Source: Quercus robur (taxonomy: Eukaryota > Streptophyta > Magnoliopsida > Fagales > Fagaceae). From it: a DNA stretch of 64,000 bases. The position numbers and the translations under genes are program-made. Under the pieces are notes generated by a model. That model made no database searches. It was not told the DNA's origin and saw only the letters and a list, made by a program, of their open reading frames with translations. This document shows, piece by piece, positions 1-10,708 of the stretch; position 1 is the first letter of the stretch, and each line of letters begins with the position of its first letter. The DNA lies in NCBI RefSeq assembly GCF_932294415.1, contig NC_065538.1, forward strand, positions 51,620,343-51,684,342. Reading direction: 5' to 3'.

Positions 1-51
1 TGCAGCAAGCTGCGAACTACAGAGCAACAACCTTAACTCAGAAAGCCAAAG

Positions 52-470
52 TTTTTTTTTTTTTTTTTTCCTTTATAAAATTTTTTGTTACCTATCAAAA
101 AAGAAAGATAAAATACAGCAACTACTCAACCAGCACATCCAAAGGGATTCTCCAAATGCAGCAAAGAATTCTATTCTGAGATGAGAAATATCTTCCTTGC
201 ATCCTGCACAATTGATCTAATCATTTCCACTTCAGTTCTAACTCTCTTGTTATTGATTCTCACATTCCTCTCTCTCAAAATATGATAAACAGATGCAGCC
301 CAAGCCAATTTGCTAATTAGAGTTTGCAGACCATCACCCTTAAGGATGGACAGCCAATTTAGCTCACAACTCCAACTCTCAACCTGCCGATCACAACATT
401 ATCAAAACTTCCCTCCATATTCTCCAGGTAACAGGCCAGTCAATATAGATATGATCTCTCAATTCTATCC
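52..470 (-). mobile_element. LINE (L1-type) 3' end fragment
   Basis: Read on the minus strand, about 220-400 encodes the tail typical of plant L1-type polyproteins downstream of the zf-RVT region, including LAWAASVYHILRERN (15 residues). It is followed by a short untranslated stretch and an A tail (T run at 52-69 on the plus strand). The piece is 5'-truncated, with no reverse transcriptase in the window, and the frame is broken. The left limit of homology (about 470) is a guess. Plant L1 copies commonly truncate this way at target-primed reverse transcription. Confidence 0.7.
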
Positions 471-624
471 TACTTCTAAAAAAAAAATAAAGCATATTAT
501 TTATCAAAAAAATAAATAAAGCATATCACCCTTGTAACCCCATTAGCCATTCTCTCCCTTGTGACTAATCAATTTTTGATGGATTAACCATGACATAAAA
601 GCATGTTTTGGAATGTGGCCAGTG

Positions 625-905
625 TTAAGAATTATGGTGAGATGATTAAATTCACCATTTCCTAATAACTTAAGTTTTTGGGACAATCAGTAATTTATCA
701 TAGTATCAAAACAAAAGCTCATGAGTTCAATCCCTAACTTTACTCTACCTCCTATTTAAAATGTTAAAAATCCCATGTTTTGGGCCCCACTTATAATGGG
801 GGAGTTTGGACCCACTCGTGCGGGGAAATGTTAAAGTTATGATTAAGTGATTGAATTCATCATTTTCTAATAGCTTAAACTTTTAGGACAATCAGCAATT
901 TACCA
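625..905. repeat. Interspersed repeat with direct-repeat ends
   Basis: Two imperfect direct copies of about 75 bp (625-700 and 830-905) share 'gacaatcagnaattta' and 'ttaaattcaccattt'-like blocks. They bracket about 130 bp that contains 'gggccccactta' and a tRNA-B-box-like 'gagttcaatcc'. I recognise no coding content. It looks like a dispersed repeat with short direct ends (TRIM-like or tandem), not assigned to a family. Confidence 0.45.
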
Positions 906-930
906 GCCAAAAAACCAGATCCTCTTCCAC

Positions 931-1081
931 CACTTAACAAAAGGGCACTTCATTAATAGCTTCCCATGTATCAGAACATATTTAGTATGAACTTTCCATT
1001 AGCAGTACACTTAACAAAAGGGCACTTTATTCTAATAGCTTCCCATGAATCTGAACATATGAACTTTCCATTAGCAGTACA
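931..1081. repeat. Two-copy tandem repeat, about 75 bp
   Basis: The block beginning 'cacttaacaaaagggcac' and ending 'ttccattagcagtaca' occurs at 931-1007 and again at 1008-1081 with a few small indels. A further partial piece ('cattctaatggcttccca') follows at about 1118. It lies in the downstream (3') side of the ERD2-type gene, probably inside its intron 3. Confidence 0.7.
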
Positions 1082-1778
1082 GTAGGTAACAACACCACCT
1101 GAACAATTGCACTTTTCATTCTAATGGCTTCCCATGTATCAAAACACACTGCTTGGTTTCCCCATAGTTTATTACTTGCTAGAGTTGCTCCTATATTGCT
1201 TTGATAACTAAGTCAGATAAATAGACATACTAAGTAATCCAATATAGAAAATGCTTATTTCTCAAGTATTGGCAAAATATTATGAATGCAATCCTGGATA
1301 TATTTTCCAAAGAGAGGTTTAAAATATAAACAAGAAAAATGCCACTGCGAAAACTCTGTCAAGCATTTCAGAATCATGTGGCAAATGTAACTAGCACTTC
1401 TTGTCAATAATTGAACTCAACTTAAAAAGTATATGGTCTTTCATGCACAAGATGGATTTTCAAGTTAGAACATTTCATTATTGATCTGGCACTGAAGTGA
1501 CTCAGACAATTAATTAAAGGCAGCAACAAAATTGCTGTAGATATATGGTTTTTGTGGGTGTGAACAATAAATATGGTTTGTTTTCCAAATACTTTTGATG
1601 AAGAATTGTAGGAAAATTGTATGACACAAGACGTTTTGGAAGCAAAATTTTAAAGGGGAAATGCATTCAATAACAAAAATATTAATAATAATAGTCAAAT
1701 TTAAAAGAATTAAAATCTAGCTAACCACGTGATAAAGAGAATTCTTAAGAGAAACACTGGTATGAAAAAGACACATAC
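1082..1778 (-). other. Probable intron 3 of the ERD2-family gene, no exon found
   Basis: I looked on the minus strand for the last 55-60 residues of a KDEL receptor (tyrosine-rich end, KLQLPA-like tail) here and in 1-1081 and did not find them. The stretch is AT-rich, without coding signal, and is taken as intron 3 running off the left edge. Confidence 0.45.
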
Positions 1779-4700
1779 CCAAGAAAGAAAACATATTGGC
1801 CAGTTAAATTGTCAACATTTCCACTTCGTTGTAGCAAAACTAACTGGGGAAGAATTGCAACTGCCTCCAAATATATTGAAAATGCCCATAAGATCTGTGA
1901 TAGTTACATCAAAAGTTAGTACAAGATCGTCCTTCACCTTTATGAATTGACAATACATGAGGGAACAACTACAAAGCTAGCATGCATTAAACTAACTTTT
2001 GGTTAAACAAGTAGGATTCGCAGAATTATATTAGAGAAGAGAACAATATGTGAATGTGATAGGTCTTCACTCTTCAGTAAGGATTCTAATATTAACTTGC
2101 ATGTGACAGGGACTGCGAATTGACCAGCCAATTAAAATAGCTATAACTGTAAGGAAATGTGTTTACATCATAATAAAATGTGATCTGTCATCCTATATTA
2201 AACCTTTTTAATGGAAGTCACAATCATTTCTTTACAATTACATCTTCTAATCAAACTTCAACAATAAACTGTATGGGATTTCAGACACACAGAAACTCAT
2301 AATATTTTTTTTTTTTTCCGACAAGTTCTTTTCTCTTTTTTCGTTTTTTTAAGATTCACACCCAGTGGGTCTTGAACCCACAATATCTCTCCTCACCCCA
2401 TTCTTTATAGAGAGAGGAAGTGCCATTTGAAATAGAGTTCAATAAAATGCAGAAACTCATATGCTATAAAGTTGTGCATATTTTGTCTTTCATGCCCAAA
2501 TTTCCACTACCACGTAGATATTAATTAAGTGCTAGTTAAAAGATTATCAACAATATTGCTTAAACTTAATAGGCTATCAGCACTAAGACGATAATTGGAT
2601 ATGATTTGCCTAAATAAAACAATGGATTGATGAAATAAATAGCATTGTCATCATATGATACACTAAGATATATTTTTATGAAAATTATTTTTAATATATG
2701 TTACGTGTATAACATCTTGACTCATAAATCATATATTTATGATTGGTAATTGCACACACACCTACTTGAAACCATGACCTCAACCTCCACTTGACTTGTT
2801 TAACAGTATGAAACATATACAGACATCTAAGACATACTATATCTGAGAAAAGAGAATTTTAAATGTATTTGAGCAAAAATATATCATATTAATATACCAT
2901 ATGTGATTTTAGACTAAACAGACCAAGCATAGGCTCTCTATTTGCCCCTTTTTTTTAACCTGCTCTGAAAAATTGCAGAAGTGCAATGAATCAAAATTTT
3001 CAGTGTTACAACTCATATGAGTGATGTTTGGTATTATTCATCACAGAGTTGTATATAAATTTTTATTTAAACATATACTGTGATAGAGAACAGCATAAGT
3101 ACAATCAAGTAAACTTAAATCTGACAATTTTTATGAAGTATAGAGTAAAAAGGCCAAAACTCAATGGAAATCTTAGGCATGAAACTACGCCCAAAAAAAA
3201 ATTCCTATAAACAAGGCATCAAAAGGGCACAGAGGACAGCTCAAGGCCCCCTCACCCTGACAGAAGATGCAAATCTTTAAAACACATGCGTGCCATGTCT
3301 TGGAATCGCAGTTTCTTTGAGAATGCACCAAAAACTATAGGCAGCCAATGACAGGAAAGAAATACCATGAAAGCCTCCAAGCAGGTCGGGGGACTTCACA
3401 AAAGTTAAAGCATTAAACACTGCACACGATGACCACTTAAACTATAAACCTCATCAACCTAGGCCTATAGAATGGTAGCAAAACAGTTGAACTGGTAACA
3501 ACTTTCAAGCTTTGATCTACTAAGTCCAAGTTAATAGAAAACTAGCCCCACACCATCTACTGTGGTTATTTATTTTGGATGAAGGACCTCCACACCATGT
3601 ACTACTCAATCAATGATGAAAAAACAGGTGTTAAATCTAACACTTCAAAAATTTCATGCACACAAGCCTTAATTTCTCCAATTTACTTGCCAAAAAAATA
3701 ATTCATCCTCCTTACTACTCCAGGAAAAACCTTACTGATGTCTCGATGTAATCAATAAAAGAAGTTATGGCAAATATTACCAAAGTTAAATGTGTACAAT
3801 TTATTTTATTTTTTCACAATAATTCTTTAGAAGCACAAAAGCGAACTACTTATTGACATGGAAAGTACTACAAGAGAAATTCCAACAAGAGAAGGAAAAT
3901 CCCGAGACTAGTTGCCAAGTTGAAATTTTGACTGTGCAGCCCCTTTAGTAAAAGAGCTATACCCAAATCTTTTTACTTAAGCTAATTTCATCACTAATTA
4001 TGTCAATTTGTTCAAAACTTAATAATCATCGAAGTGAAATGTTTAGAATGTGTTTGGATACCGCTTATTTTGCTGAAACTGAAAAATTATTACTATAAGT
4101 ACTGTAGATAAAGGTAAAAGTTAGTTGAGATAGTACAATGGGGAGAGGGATTTGAACTCTAGATGTCATAGAAATGTTTAGTACTATTAATATTGACCTT
4201 TAATTCAGTTTTCATAGGCTTTTTTTTTTTTTATATATATATTAGATAATTACAACTGGGGAGGGGGATTTGAACTCTGGATGTCATAGAAACACCCGGA
4301 GATGCCAACTAATTGGGCTATAAGACTCTTGGCTTGATTTAGTTTTCGTAGATTTTGAAGATCTAAATTTGTTTGGCTCAAGCTTGTATCTAAATTGAAC
4401 AAAGCAGACTAAAGTGCAACTCCAGCACTACAGCAATTTATATCTTTCTTGACACAAGTAATACAATAAACCTCACTCCATTGGGTTAACAAACAAAAAA
4501 TGGAATTAACAAATACGAGGTGTCAAAACAATACATTGATAATGGGGGTGGGAGCGGAAAACAATTTTTAAGTAATAATTATTATGGAACCAAAACTCAA
4601 GAATCATAGAGAATATCCAGCTGCTCAACAATACAAGCACAAAACTATAAAATATACCTGAATACCATAAGCATAAAACTCAAAAAAAAAATTCCAGAAA

Positions 4701-5498
4701 TTTGAAATAGGCATTCATCCTTATAATCAAGAACATAATTAAAAACCCATTTAGTAAACAATATCCCAAAATGACCAGTTAGCAGTGAACTACCTCTTGA
4801 AACGTAAACTTCTCATGCACAAGAAGCGCCAAAACAAGGCTTGCAGCAATAAGAAAATAATGGCGGAACGTGTCAAGCTCCTTATCATACGAACGCCTAA
4901 CCACCCGGTGCCCCCTCATGCACCACACAATCGCGAGTGTGCTCGCTATGAACACGATCTTCATTATGGTGTTATAGACGGAGATAAACTCCGTGAAAAT
5001 GTCCACATACCGCGCCAGGAACACCAACGCATAAAGCTCCTGAGTCTTTCGCGAAATCCCTAACAAATCATCAAAATTCCCAACCAAAATCAGAAAAAAC
5101 AAATAGAAATCTTCGATTCTTACAAAGCTTTCTCCTATTCTAAGCTCAAAAAACCCTCACAGCTCACTTCAAAACCTTATTCCAACTAGAAACCAACGCA
5201 ACACTGAGTTGTACCATGTGAAATACCATTTCAATTTTCATTCTCTTTAGCTAATTGCTCAGAAAGCCCAAAATTAACAAAAATTAGTAAATAACATGGC
5301 AGATCACGGAATATATCAACATTTGAGTGAGAAAAAGGAAACGAGATTACAAAAATTTGTTTGCATTTCAATTTTCTCGGGAACCAAACGGTGGGGTAAA
5401 AAGTTACCTGAGCAAGATTTGGTAGCGTAGATTTTGAGAAGAAGGACGAGAATACTGATCAAGTGCGTCATATCACCGGCGAACCTGAAGATATTCAT
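1779..5498 (-). CDS. ERD2: ER lumen protein-retaining receptor (KDEL/HDEL receptor), 5' three exons
   Basis: Seven-helix Golgi receptor that binds the C-terminal K/HDEL of escaped ER proteins and returns them to the ER in COPI vesicles. Exons on the minus strand: 5408-5498, 4794-5059 and 1779-1894, with GT..AG ends and matching phases (91, 266 and 116 nt; 157 codons plus 2 nt). Exon 1 encodes [15 protein letters not shown]; exon 2 contains [15 protein letters not shown] and [13 protein letters not shown]; exon 3 contains [14 protein letters not shown] and [16 protein letters not shown]5, H12, D50 and E119 match the receptor's ligand/pH-sensing positions (human R5, H12, D50, E117). The usual length is about 215 residues, so the last quarter, including the C-terminal Lys signal, lies left of the window. 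Intron 2 is 2.9 kb and carries SINEs. Start: the first ATG, at the family's canonical N terminus. Family assignment is near certain; which ERD2 paralogue is not. Confidence 0.95.
2302..2449 (-). mobile_element. SINE (tRNA-derived), minus
   Basis: Minus-strand unit ending in an A-rich tail (T run 2305-2317 on plus) with a B-box-like GGGTTCAAGACCC. It is flanked by a 12-bp direct repeat, cagaaactcata, at 2290-2301 and 2450-2461, which is a clear target-site duplication. It lies inside intron 2 of the ERD2-family gene. Confidence 0.75.
4049..4115 (+). mobile_element. MITE fragment (same family as 47339-47588)
   Basis: 'gtgtttggataccgctta' followed by 'ttttgctgaaactgaaaaa' matches the left end of the TIR element at 47339 and the internal part of the one at 57086. 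The right end is missing; a SINE-like piece follows. Confidence 0.5.
4218..4336 (-). mobile_element. SINE (tRNA-derived), minus
   Basis: On the minus strand it has an A-box-like region (tatagcccaattagttggc), a B box (GAGTTCAAATCC) and an A-rich tail (T run 4220-4232). Flanks attcagttttcatag (4203-4217) and atttagttttcgtag (4337-4351) form a 15-bp duplication with two mismatches. It is the best copy in the window of a family also seen near 30548, 44395-44590 and 56545. Confidence 0.75.
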
Positions 5499-5660
5499 GG
5501 TTGCTACTAGTCTTGCGGAGCTAGATTTTTGTGCCCTAGATTTCAGAGAGAAATGTTGAAGAAGGAAATGGAAAACGGAGTGAGATTCGATTTGAACAGA
5601 GTTTGTGTGCGTGAGTATGAGAGAGAGAGAGAGGGGGTTTAAACGGGATTTGGTAAAATG
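5499..5660 (-). promoter_or_regulatory. 5' leader/promoter of the ERD2-family gene
   Basis: Upstream of the ATG the minus strand shows a pyrimidine-rich leader with a CT microsatellite (GA run 5618-5634 on plus), typical of plant 5' UTRs and Y-patches. I cannot fix the transcription start or a TATA box. Confidence 0.45.
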
Positions 5661-7250
5661 ACGTGGCGGTCGGTAACGGGTTTTGGTTTGAGGTTTTGAG
5701 TGTTGCGACCAGTGTGTGTCACGGAATACGGGGTTCTTCTCTTACGTGGAAGCTGGGATTTAGCACACCACGCGTTGGCTTTACGTTAACCGTTCAGTTT
5801 TTCAGATGGGCGGTCCTTGTATATATGGTGTCGGGTCAAACATGGGTTATACGTTTCTTAACTGTGCCTTTTTTTTTCTTTTTCTTTCTTTTCTTTTTTC
5901 TTTTTAGGAAAGTGACAGGTTTTCTATTATTCGCATTCGCATTCGCATTGGGCAAAGTAAATGTTGTCTGCTGAGGAATTTTAGCGTCAAAGCAAAAAAA
6001 CAATCAACATCCGGCCTTGCATCTATCTTGTATCATCACAAATTTATAATGGTAATGTAACACAATTATAAAAGAAAATAATATTTTTTTATTCATTCCT
6101 CTCTCCTCCCACTCTCTATCTCATGTCTCAATCTCTGTCTCTCTCTCCGTGTCTCATTTCTGGTTTTTATTTATGTTTTGAAATATATTATTTTATTGTA
6201 TAAATATATATTATTTTAATGTGTTGTATTGTAAAATAAAAATTAAGATTTTGGACGTATTGTAAAATTGTATGGTATAATTGATAAAGTAGTTTTTTGT
6301 TATGGTAAAATAAAATATGATAGAATTTCCGGATAGGAATGCTCTTAATAGTTGGATTTTAAAGAAAGGTAAATGCTTACAAGCACTCTATTGACATAAA
6401 GCTGAGTGATTAACAAAAATTCTGACATAAAATTGGGTGAAAGGAAAAAAGCTTAGTTCCAAACCAATTTAAAACTATCTTTGCTAACCGATTAGTTGCA
6501 ATTTAAAAATAAAATTTAGTTCCTTTTCAATTTGGATAACTTCTTTATGTATATATAAGTATAAAATGTATTGTTAATTAATATTTTATAACTAATACGT
6601 GCATTAGAAATATAATATAGCAATTTTACATAGAAAATTAAATTATGTAAGGATGTAGTATAAAGCCCGTATTTTATCCCTCTAATTTCAACATGCCATA
6701 TCATCTAATCACATATTTAAGAATAAACACAACCACAATCAATCAATTTTAATACTCATATATAAATCCAACCAAATTGAGAATTTATAAAAATGTTATT
6801 AGATATATAGTGTAAAACGTGGGTTTTATCCTCATCCATACCAAATTCAGACTCTTTTACATAACTTAATATGTTAATTGAACTATTTTTAATCTATTTA
6901 TACAACTTATTTTAAAATTTTTAATTTTAAAAATAAATCTAAATAATCAGTATCAGTATAAATATTATGTTTTAGATAGTTACAGTCTAATTCCACATTT
7001 TCATGAGAGCATTCCTACTCAAGAAGTTGTAGGTTCAAGGGGTTTAAACCTTTACCCCAATTGTGAAATTCATGGTAATCAATTATCAACATCTTGCGTA
7101 TGAATCATGGTTGTTCAACATCCTAGCTTGAGTGTTAAATGATCAAGCTCAAATATAATAATGTATTCTTAAACAAGCTCATGAATATAAGACTTAATTT
7201 AAGTTTATATAATATTATTTATCTATATATATTAATAGTCAAAACTCAGA
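5661..7250. other. Intergenic, AT-rich
   Basis: Between the ERD2 promoter and the repeat at 7254. It holds a T/C-rich run (5869-5908), a short 'attcgc' repeat near 5930-5948, a CT-rich stretch near 6095-6155 and AT-rich DNA. No gene or RNA is recognised. Confidence 0.6.
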
Positions 7251-7253
7251 GAA

Positions 7254-7498
7254 AATCCAATTAAATTTTAATTGGATTCTCAATTTTGCACCACGTTCCC
7301 ATTTAATTTAGATTTGGTACCAAATGAATTATTGAAAGTAAAAATCAAAGAATCCGAATCCAATTAGATTCCAAATTGGATTTCAATTATAATCTAATTT
7401 TTCACCACATGCCCATCTAAGTTTTAAATTTTTGTGTCAAGTGAATTATTAGGTGCAAAAATCGAAGAGTCTAAAACCAATTAAATTCTAAATCATAT
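7254..7498. repeat. Tandem repeat, about 115 bp period, 2 copies
   Basis: The unit with 'aatccaatta', 'caccac.tgcccat' and 'gtgaattattaggtgcaaa'-like words occurs twice with divergence (about 7254-7370 and 7371-7495). It looks like a decayed dispersed repeat directly left of the solo LTR. Confidence 0.5.
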
Positions 7499-7513
7499 AT
7501 ATATAGTTGAGTT

Positions 7514-8808
7514 TGTTGAAGGCTAAAATTTCACATTCCATGAAAAGTAAAGAAGGCCCAATTCAAGCAGCAAGAAGAATCAACATTAAGGCCCAATTTA
7601 TGTTCAGATTTCCAGCAAAGAGGCCATTAAAAAATCCAGCAAAATCCAGTGAAAGAACTGGGCCGGGATACCCAGAGGCTGCCAGAGGCTCGGGATCCTC
7701 GGGACGTGCAGCACAGCTAACGTGGGATTGAGACAGCTCAAAAGGGTTACCACGAAATACAATAAATGAGGAACAGATATGTCCTTCTCAAGCACCCAGT
7801 GGTACAGCAAAGAACCAGAAACTTGGGGAGTGACAATTCATGAATAAAAAGCTGGTACATCGAGAAACCTAGAATGAAGAACTATAAAGGGAAGCAACTG
7901 GAAGAGAACTTTCAACCCAGCAGTAAAAGATTCCAACTATTTGGGAATAATGACAACAAGGAAATAACACCAACGGCTAAATGAGAAATCTTGAAAGAAG
8001 AGAGATTGAAGGCTAATTGCTGAGGACGCCCCGGAATGGAAAGTCAGCAAATGACTTTTAGAGAAACAGCAATGTCTTAGAACTCTGTAAAATTTAAGAA
8101 AAACAGAGGAATGTCTCCCGGTATCCTAGAAACAGCCACTATAGCACATATTTGGATTCAAAAGGATTCAAACTTTGCAAGTCTTAGAGGCTTGAATAGC
8201 CATCAAAGTCGGTAATTTTTGAGCTTATTTGAACCTTGTATCACGTCTTAGTGAGCACACTTGTAATCCACAATCAAGAAAAACAATGAAATATTTCATA
8301 TTGATTTGAGAATTTCTAACAATTACTTTGCATATTTCTTTACTGCTTCTTGCTGTTCAATACATATATATTCTTGCTTGTAAAGCTGAGTCCCTGCCCA
8401 AGCAAAGCCACTCAGACTTGAGTTCCAAATCCCACAAGTCTTGTGCAAAAGCATAAGTCTGTGAGAATTGGGGCCAGGATCCTCGTGGCTGAATCATCCT
8501 TATGAAATTCATTTACATATATGTATATGTATTAATATATATATAGTGCAGAGAACCAGAGATTCTGGGTTCTTACAGGCCTAGTACGTCCCGGGATCCC
8601 ACGACAGTACGCCCGGGGTACCAAGTGAAGGAATTCTTTAAAATGAGGAATCGCATTTTTGCCTTGAGGAGATTTATGTGACTTGCGCACAACTTGGTTC
8701 GTAATCAGCCCCCATTTAGCTGCGGTGAACCAAGCCCAGTCCACCAAAACACAACTATTTGGCCCAGGATCCTTGGGCCTGTGTGCTAAAGAAAAAAGCA
8801 CTCTTACA
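7514..8808 (+). mobile_element. Solo LTR of a Ty3/gypsy-like element
   Basis: A 1295-bp segment, more GC-rich than its surroundings, starting TGTTGAAGG and ending CTTACA. It is flanked by GAGTT at 7509-7513 and 8809-8813, a 5-bp target duplication. No internal element sequence remains, so it is best read as the product of LTR-LTR recombination. The GGGCC-type GC-rich words recall Tat-type LTRs, but the family is tentative. It landed on the first bases of the MITE at 8809-9176. Confidence 0.75.
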
Positions 8809-9176
8809 GAGTTCAAGTTACACTTGCTGTAACTCTAAGCAATGTTACACTACTCAATATTTTTTAATAATTTTGACAAATCTACCATTAGATTACATTA
8901 TTTTCATATATTCTCTATGTTTGCAAAATTTCAAGGTAGTCAAAGATTAATAGCCATGTCATCAATCAATTTTTTTAAATTCAAGTTTTTGTAAATTAAA
9001 ATAATGCATAAAAGATGAGTTTATGGATCAAATTATAAATAACATCCAATTGGCATGATTGTTAAGAACATATAGAATATGTAATTCAATGGTGGAATTT
9101 TCATAATATGAATTCTATAACAAGTTATTGGGTGATATAACATTACTTAGAGTTACACTAGGTATAACTTGAACCC
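8809..9176. mobile_element. MITE with about 40-bp terminal inverted repeats
   Basis: The left end (gagttcaagttacac...) and the reverse complement of the right end (gggttcaagttatac...) match over about 40 bp, including TGTAACTCTAAG. The interior is AT-rich and non-coding. Part of the interior resembles 61690-61900. The superfamily is not settled because the flanks are TA-rich and the target duplication is unclear. The solo LTR inserted at its left tip. Confidence 0.7.
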
Positions 9177-9177
9177 A

Positions 9178-9203
9178 ATATATATATATATATATATATA
9201 TAT
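9178..9203. repeat. TA microsatellite
   Basis: An uninterrupted (TA)n run immediately right of the MITE. Confidence 0.9.
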
Positions 9204-9880
9204 TACATATTTTAGAAACGCATGGTTTTAAAAAAGTGTAAGCTAATTTAAACATTTTCTAAAACATAATATATAATTTGACCCATATAATTGTAATTGT
9301 TTTTAATTGTACCCATGTATATGTATGAGACTACGTAGTTTATAAACTAGTATGTATACATACTAGTTTATAAAATTCATGTATGAAATTACAGTTATAT
9401 ATATATACACACACTTGAAATTAGATTTTGTCAATTTGTAAATAAGTTCATAACGTAAGATATTAAATTATTGTTTTCAATTTATTGATAGTATAAATAG
9501 TACATTTTGTAACATAAATTGTGTGTATATCTACACATATTAATAATATCGCATTAGTGAATCTATTTTTGTCAGCTCATACGTGAAAAGAATTCAACCT
9601 AATGAACTCACATAATATAGTTTCAAATTTTCAACTCTAAATTAGTTAATATTTGAATACATATATATTAGCATAGATTTATTAGGTAGCTTTATGAACA
9701 AACTTGAATTTGTTCAATAATGAAAGAAACCAAGCATATAATCTAACCTAGTGATGAGCTTAGCTGGGCTTGTATTTGAAGAATTTTGGAAAGAAACAGT
9801 AAGAATTGCACTTGATGTTGCTAGAGGGATTATCTATTTGCATCATGAAGAGTGTGAAGTTCATATCATCCTTTGTAATA
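9204..9880. other. Intergenic AT-rich DNA with a perfect palindrome
   Basis: No gene seen. It contains the 36-bp perfect palindrome at 9339-9374. A stretch near 9780-9880 reads on plus like a kinase fragment (ALDVARGIIYLHHEE-like), which would be a tiny pseudogene scrap of a receptor-like kinase. Confidence 0.5.
9339..9374. repeat. Perfect 36-bp palindrome
   Basis: The arm tttataaactagtatgta reads identically on both strands around a centre between 9356 and 9357, with no spacer. It can form a cruciform or hairpin. I see no associated gene. Confidence 0.95.
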
Positions 9881-9885
9881 TAAGG
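9765..9885 (+). pseudogene. Receptor-like kinase fragment (short relic)
   Basis: On plus, about 9803-9880 translates to ALDVARGIIYLHHEECEVHII (segment boundaries approximate), which matches the alpha-E helix and start of the catalytic loop (usual ARGLLYLHEEC..IIHCDIK) of plant lectin/G-type receptor kinases. Just after, 'cctttgtaatataa' fits H-C-N-I rather than the catalytic D. Only about 30-40 codons are recognisable and the TAA-flanked MITE at 9884 follows directly. I read it as a fragment interrupted by the MITE, not a gene. Confidence 0.55.
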
Positions 9886-10023
9886 GTTCGTTTAGTATGT
9901 GTGTTTAAATAATAGTTTTCAGTTTTTTTGGAAATACGTGTAAGTGAAAAAGTGTGTGAAAATACGTGTAGTGTTGTTTAAAAATTGAAAGCATGTATTT
10001 AAGTTTATGTACCAAACGGGCCC
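9884..10023. mobile_element. MITE, TAA target duplication (PIF/Harbinger-like)
   Basis: A 140-bp element with inverted ends gggttcgtttagtat / gtaccaaacgggccc and TAA on both sides (9881-9883 and 10024-10026). There is no coding content. The end sequence and 3-bp TAA/TTA duplication fit Tourist-type MITEs mobilised by PIF/Harbinger transposases. Confidence 0.7.
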
Positions 10024-10026
10024 TAA

Positions 10027-10703
10027 AGCCCCAAAACATCCTCTATAGAATTTTTAGTTATCTTTCAAATGACACCAATTTCAACTCATTCAGAATTTTG
10101 AGCAAAAAGTTATGGCCAAAATACTTACAAGTGTTCAGCTTTGGAATTCATACATTTGCTCTTGATTCTCCCTCCAATTTCAACTTCATTTTAGATTTGA
10201 ATTCAAATTTGATCTAATTCATATCCAAAAGTTTTACTCTCTTTAGAGCCTTTAAACCCCTCTATAAATAGAGACAGGCACCCCCATCCAAAGCACCACA
10301 TCCCCAATCTAACTTCTTAGAGGGATTAGAAGTGTTTACTCACCCAAATCTTCCTTAGATTCAAAGTGTGATTAAGCAACCTTCTATTTCTTTTTTGGGA
10401 TTCTAGAATAGCTCCTTTAGGGATCAAAATTAAGGAAGCAACAAGCTAGGGTTTGAATGTGTGATCATCTTCTTAGTTGATCAACGTTTCCAATCACTCT
10501 CTTGCCTCACTCTTGGTTTCTAAAGGAACTCCACTCTTGTTTGTATAATTATATACAAGTAATTATTGTTTATATTATTTTTGTTGTTAAAACGCTTGTT
10601 TGTTTACTCATGTTTTGATATTTTAACTGCGTTAGTAGGATCAAATATGCTAGAACTCTTCATGTTCATATACTTCTTAGATGTTTGATTCTAATTCACT
10701 ATT
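10027..10703 (+). other. LTR-like sequence split by the outer element (left part)
   Basis: No reading frame of note. A TATA-like tctataaatagagac at about 10260 is followed by a C/A-rich leader, an arrangement common in plant LTR U3-R-U5. The piece ends at the GATCA duplication of the outer element, and the sequence right of that element (29319 on) would be its continuation. Family unknown; it could also be ordinary intergenic DNA. Confidence 0.3.
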
Positions 10704-10708
10704 GATCA

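Larger units (their letters stand above)
1895..4793 (-). other. Intron 2 of the ERD2-family gene
   Basis: A 2.9-kb intron bounded by GT at 4793-4792 and AG at 1896-1895 on the minus strand. It contains two SINEs (2302-2449 and 4218-4336), a fragment of a TIR element (about 4049-4115), a partial SINE-like piece (about 4128-4180) and otherwise AT-rich DNA. I see no other gene in it. Confidence 0.8.

Noticed and set aside
5663-5974. Plus-strand 103-codon frame upstream of the ERD2-family gene
   Set aside because: Phe-rich from a T run, no domain; likely promoter DNA.
7507-7731. Plus-strand 74-codon frame
   Set aside because: It falls in the solo LTR at 7514-8808.
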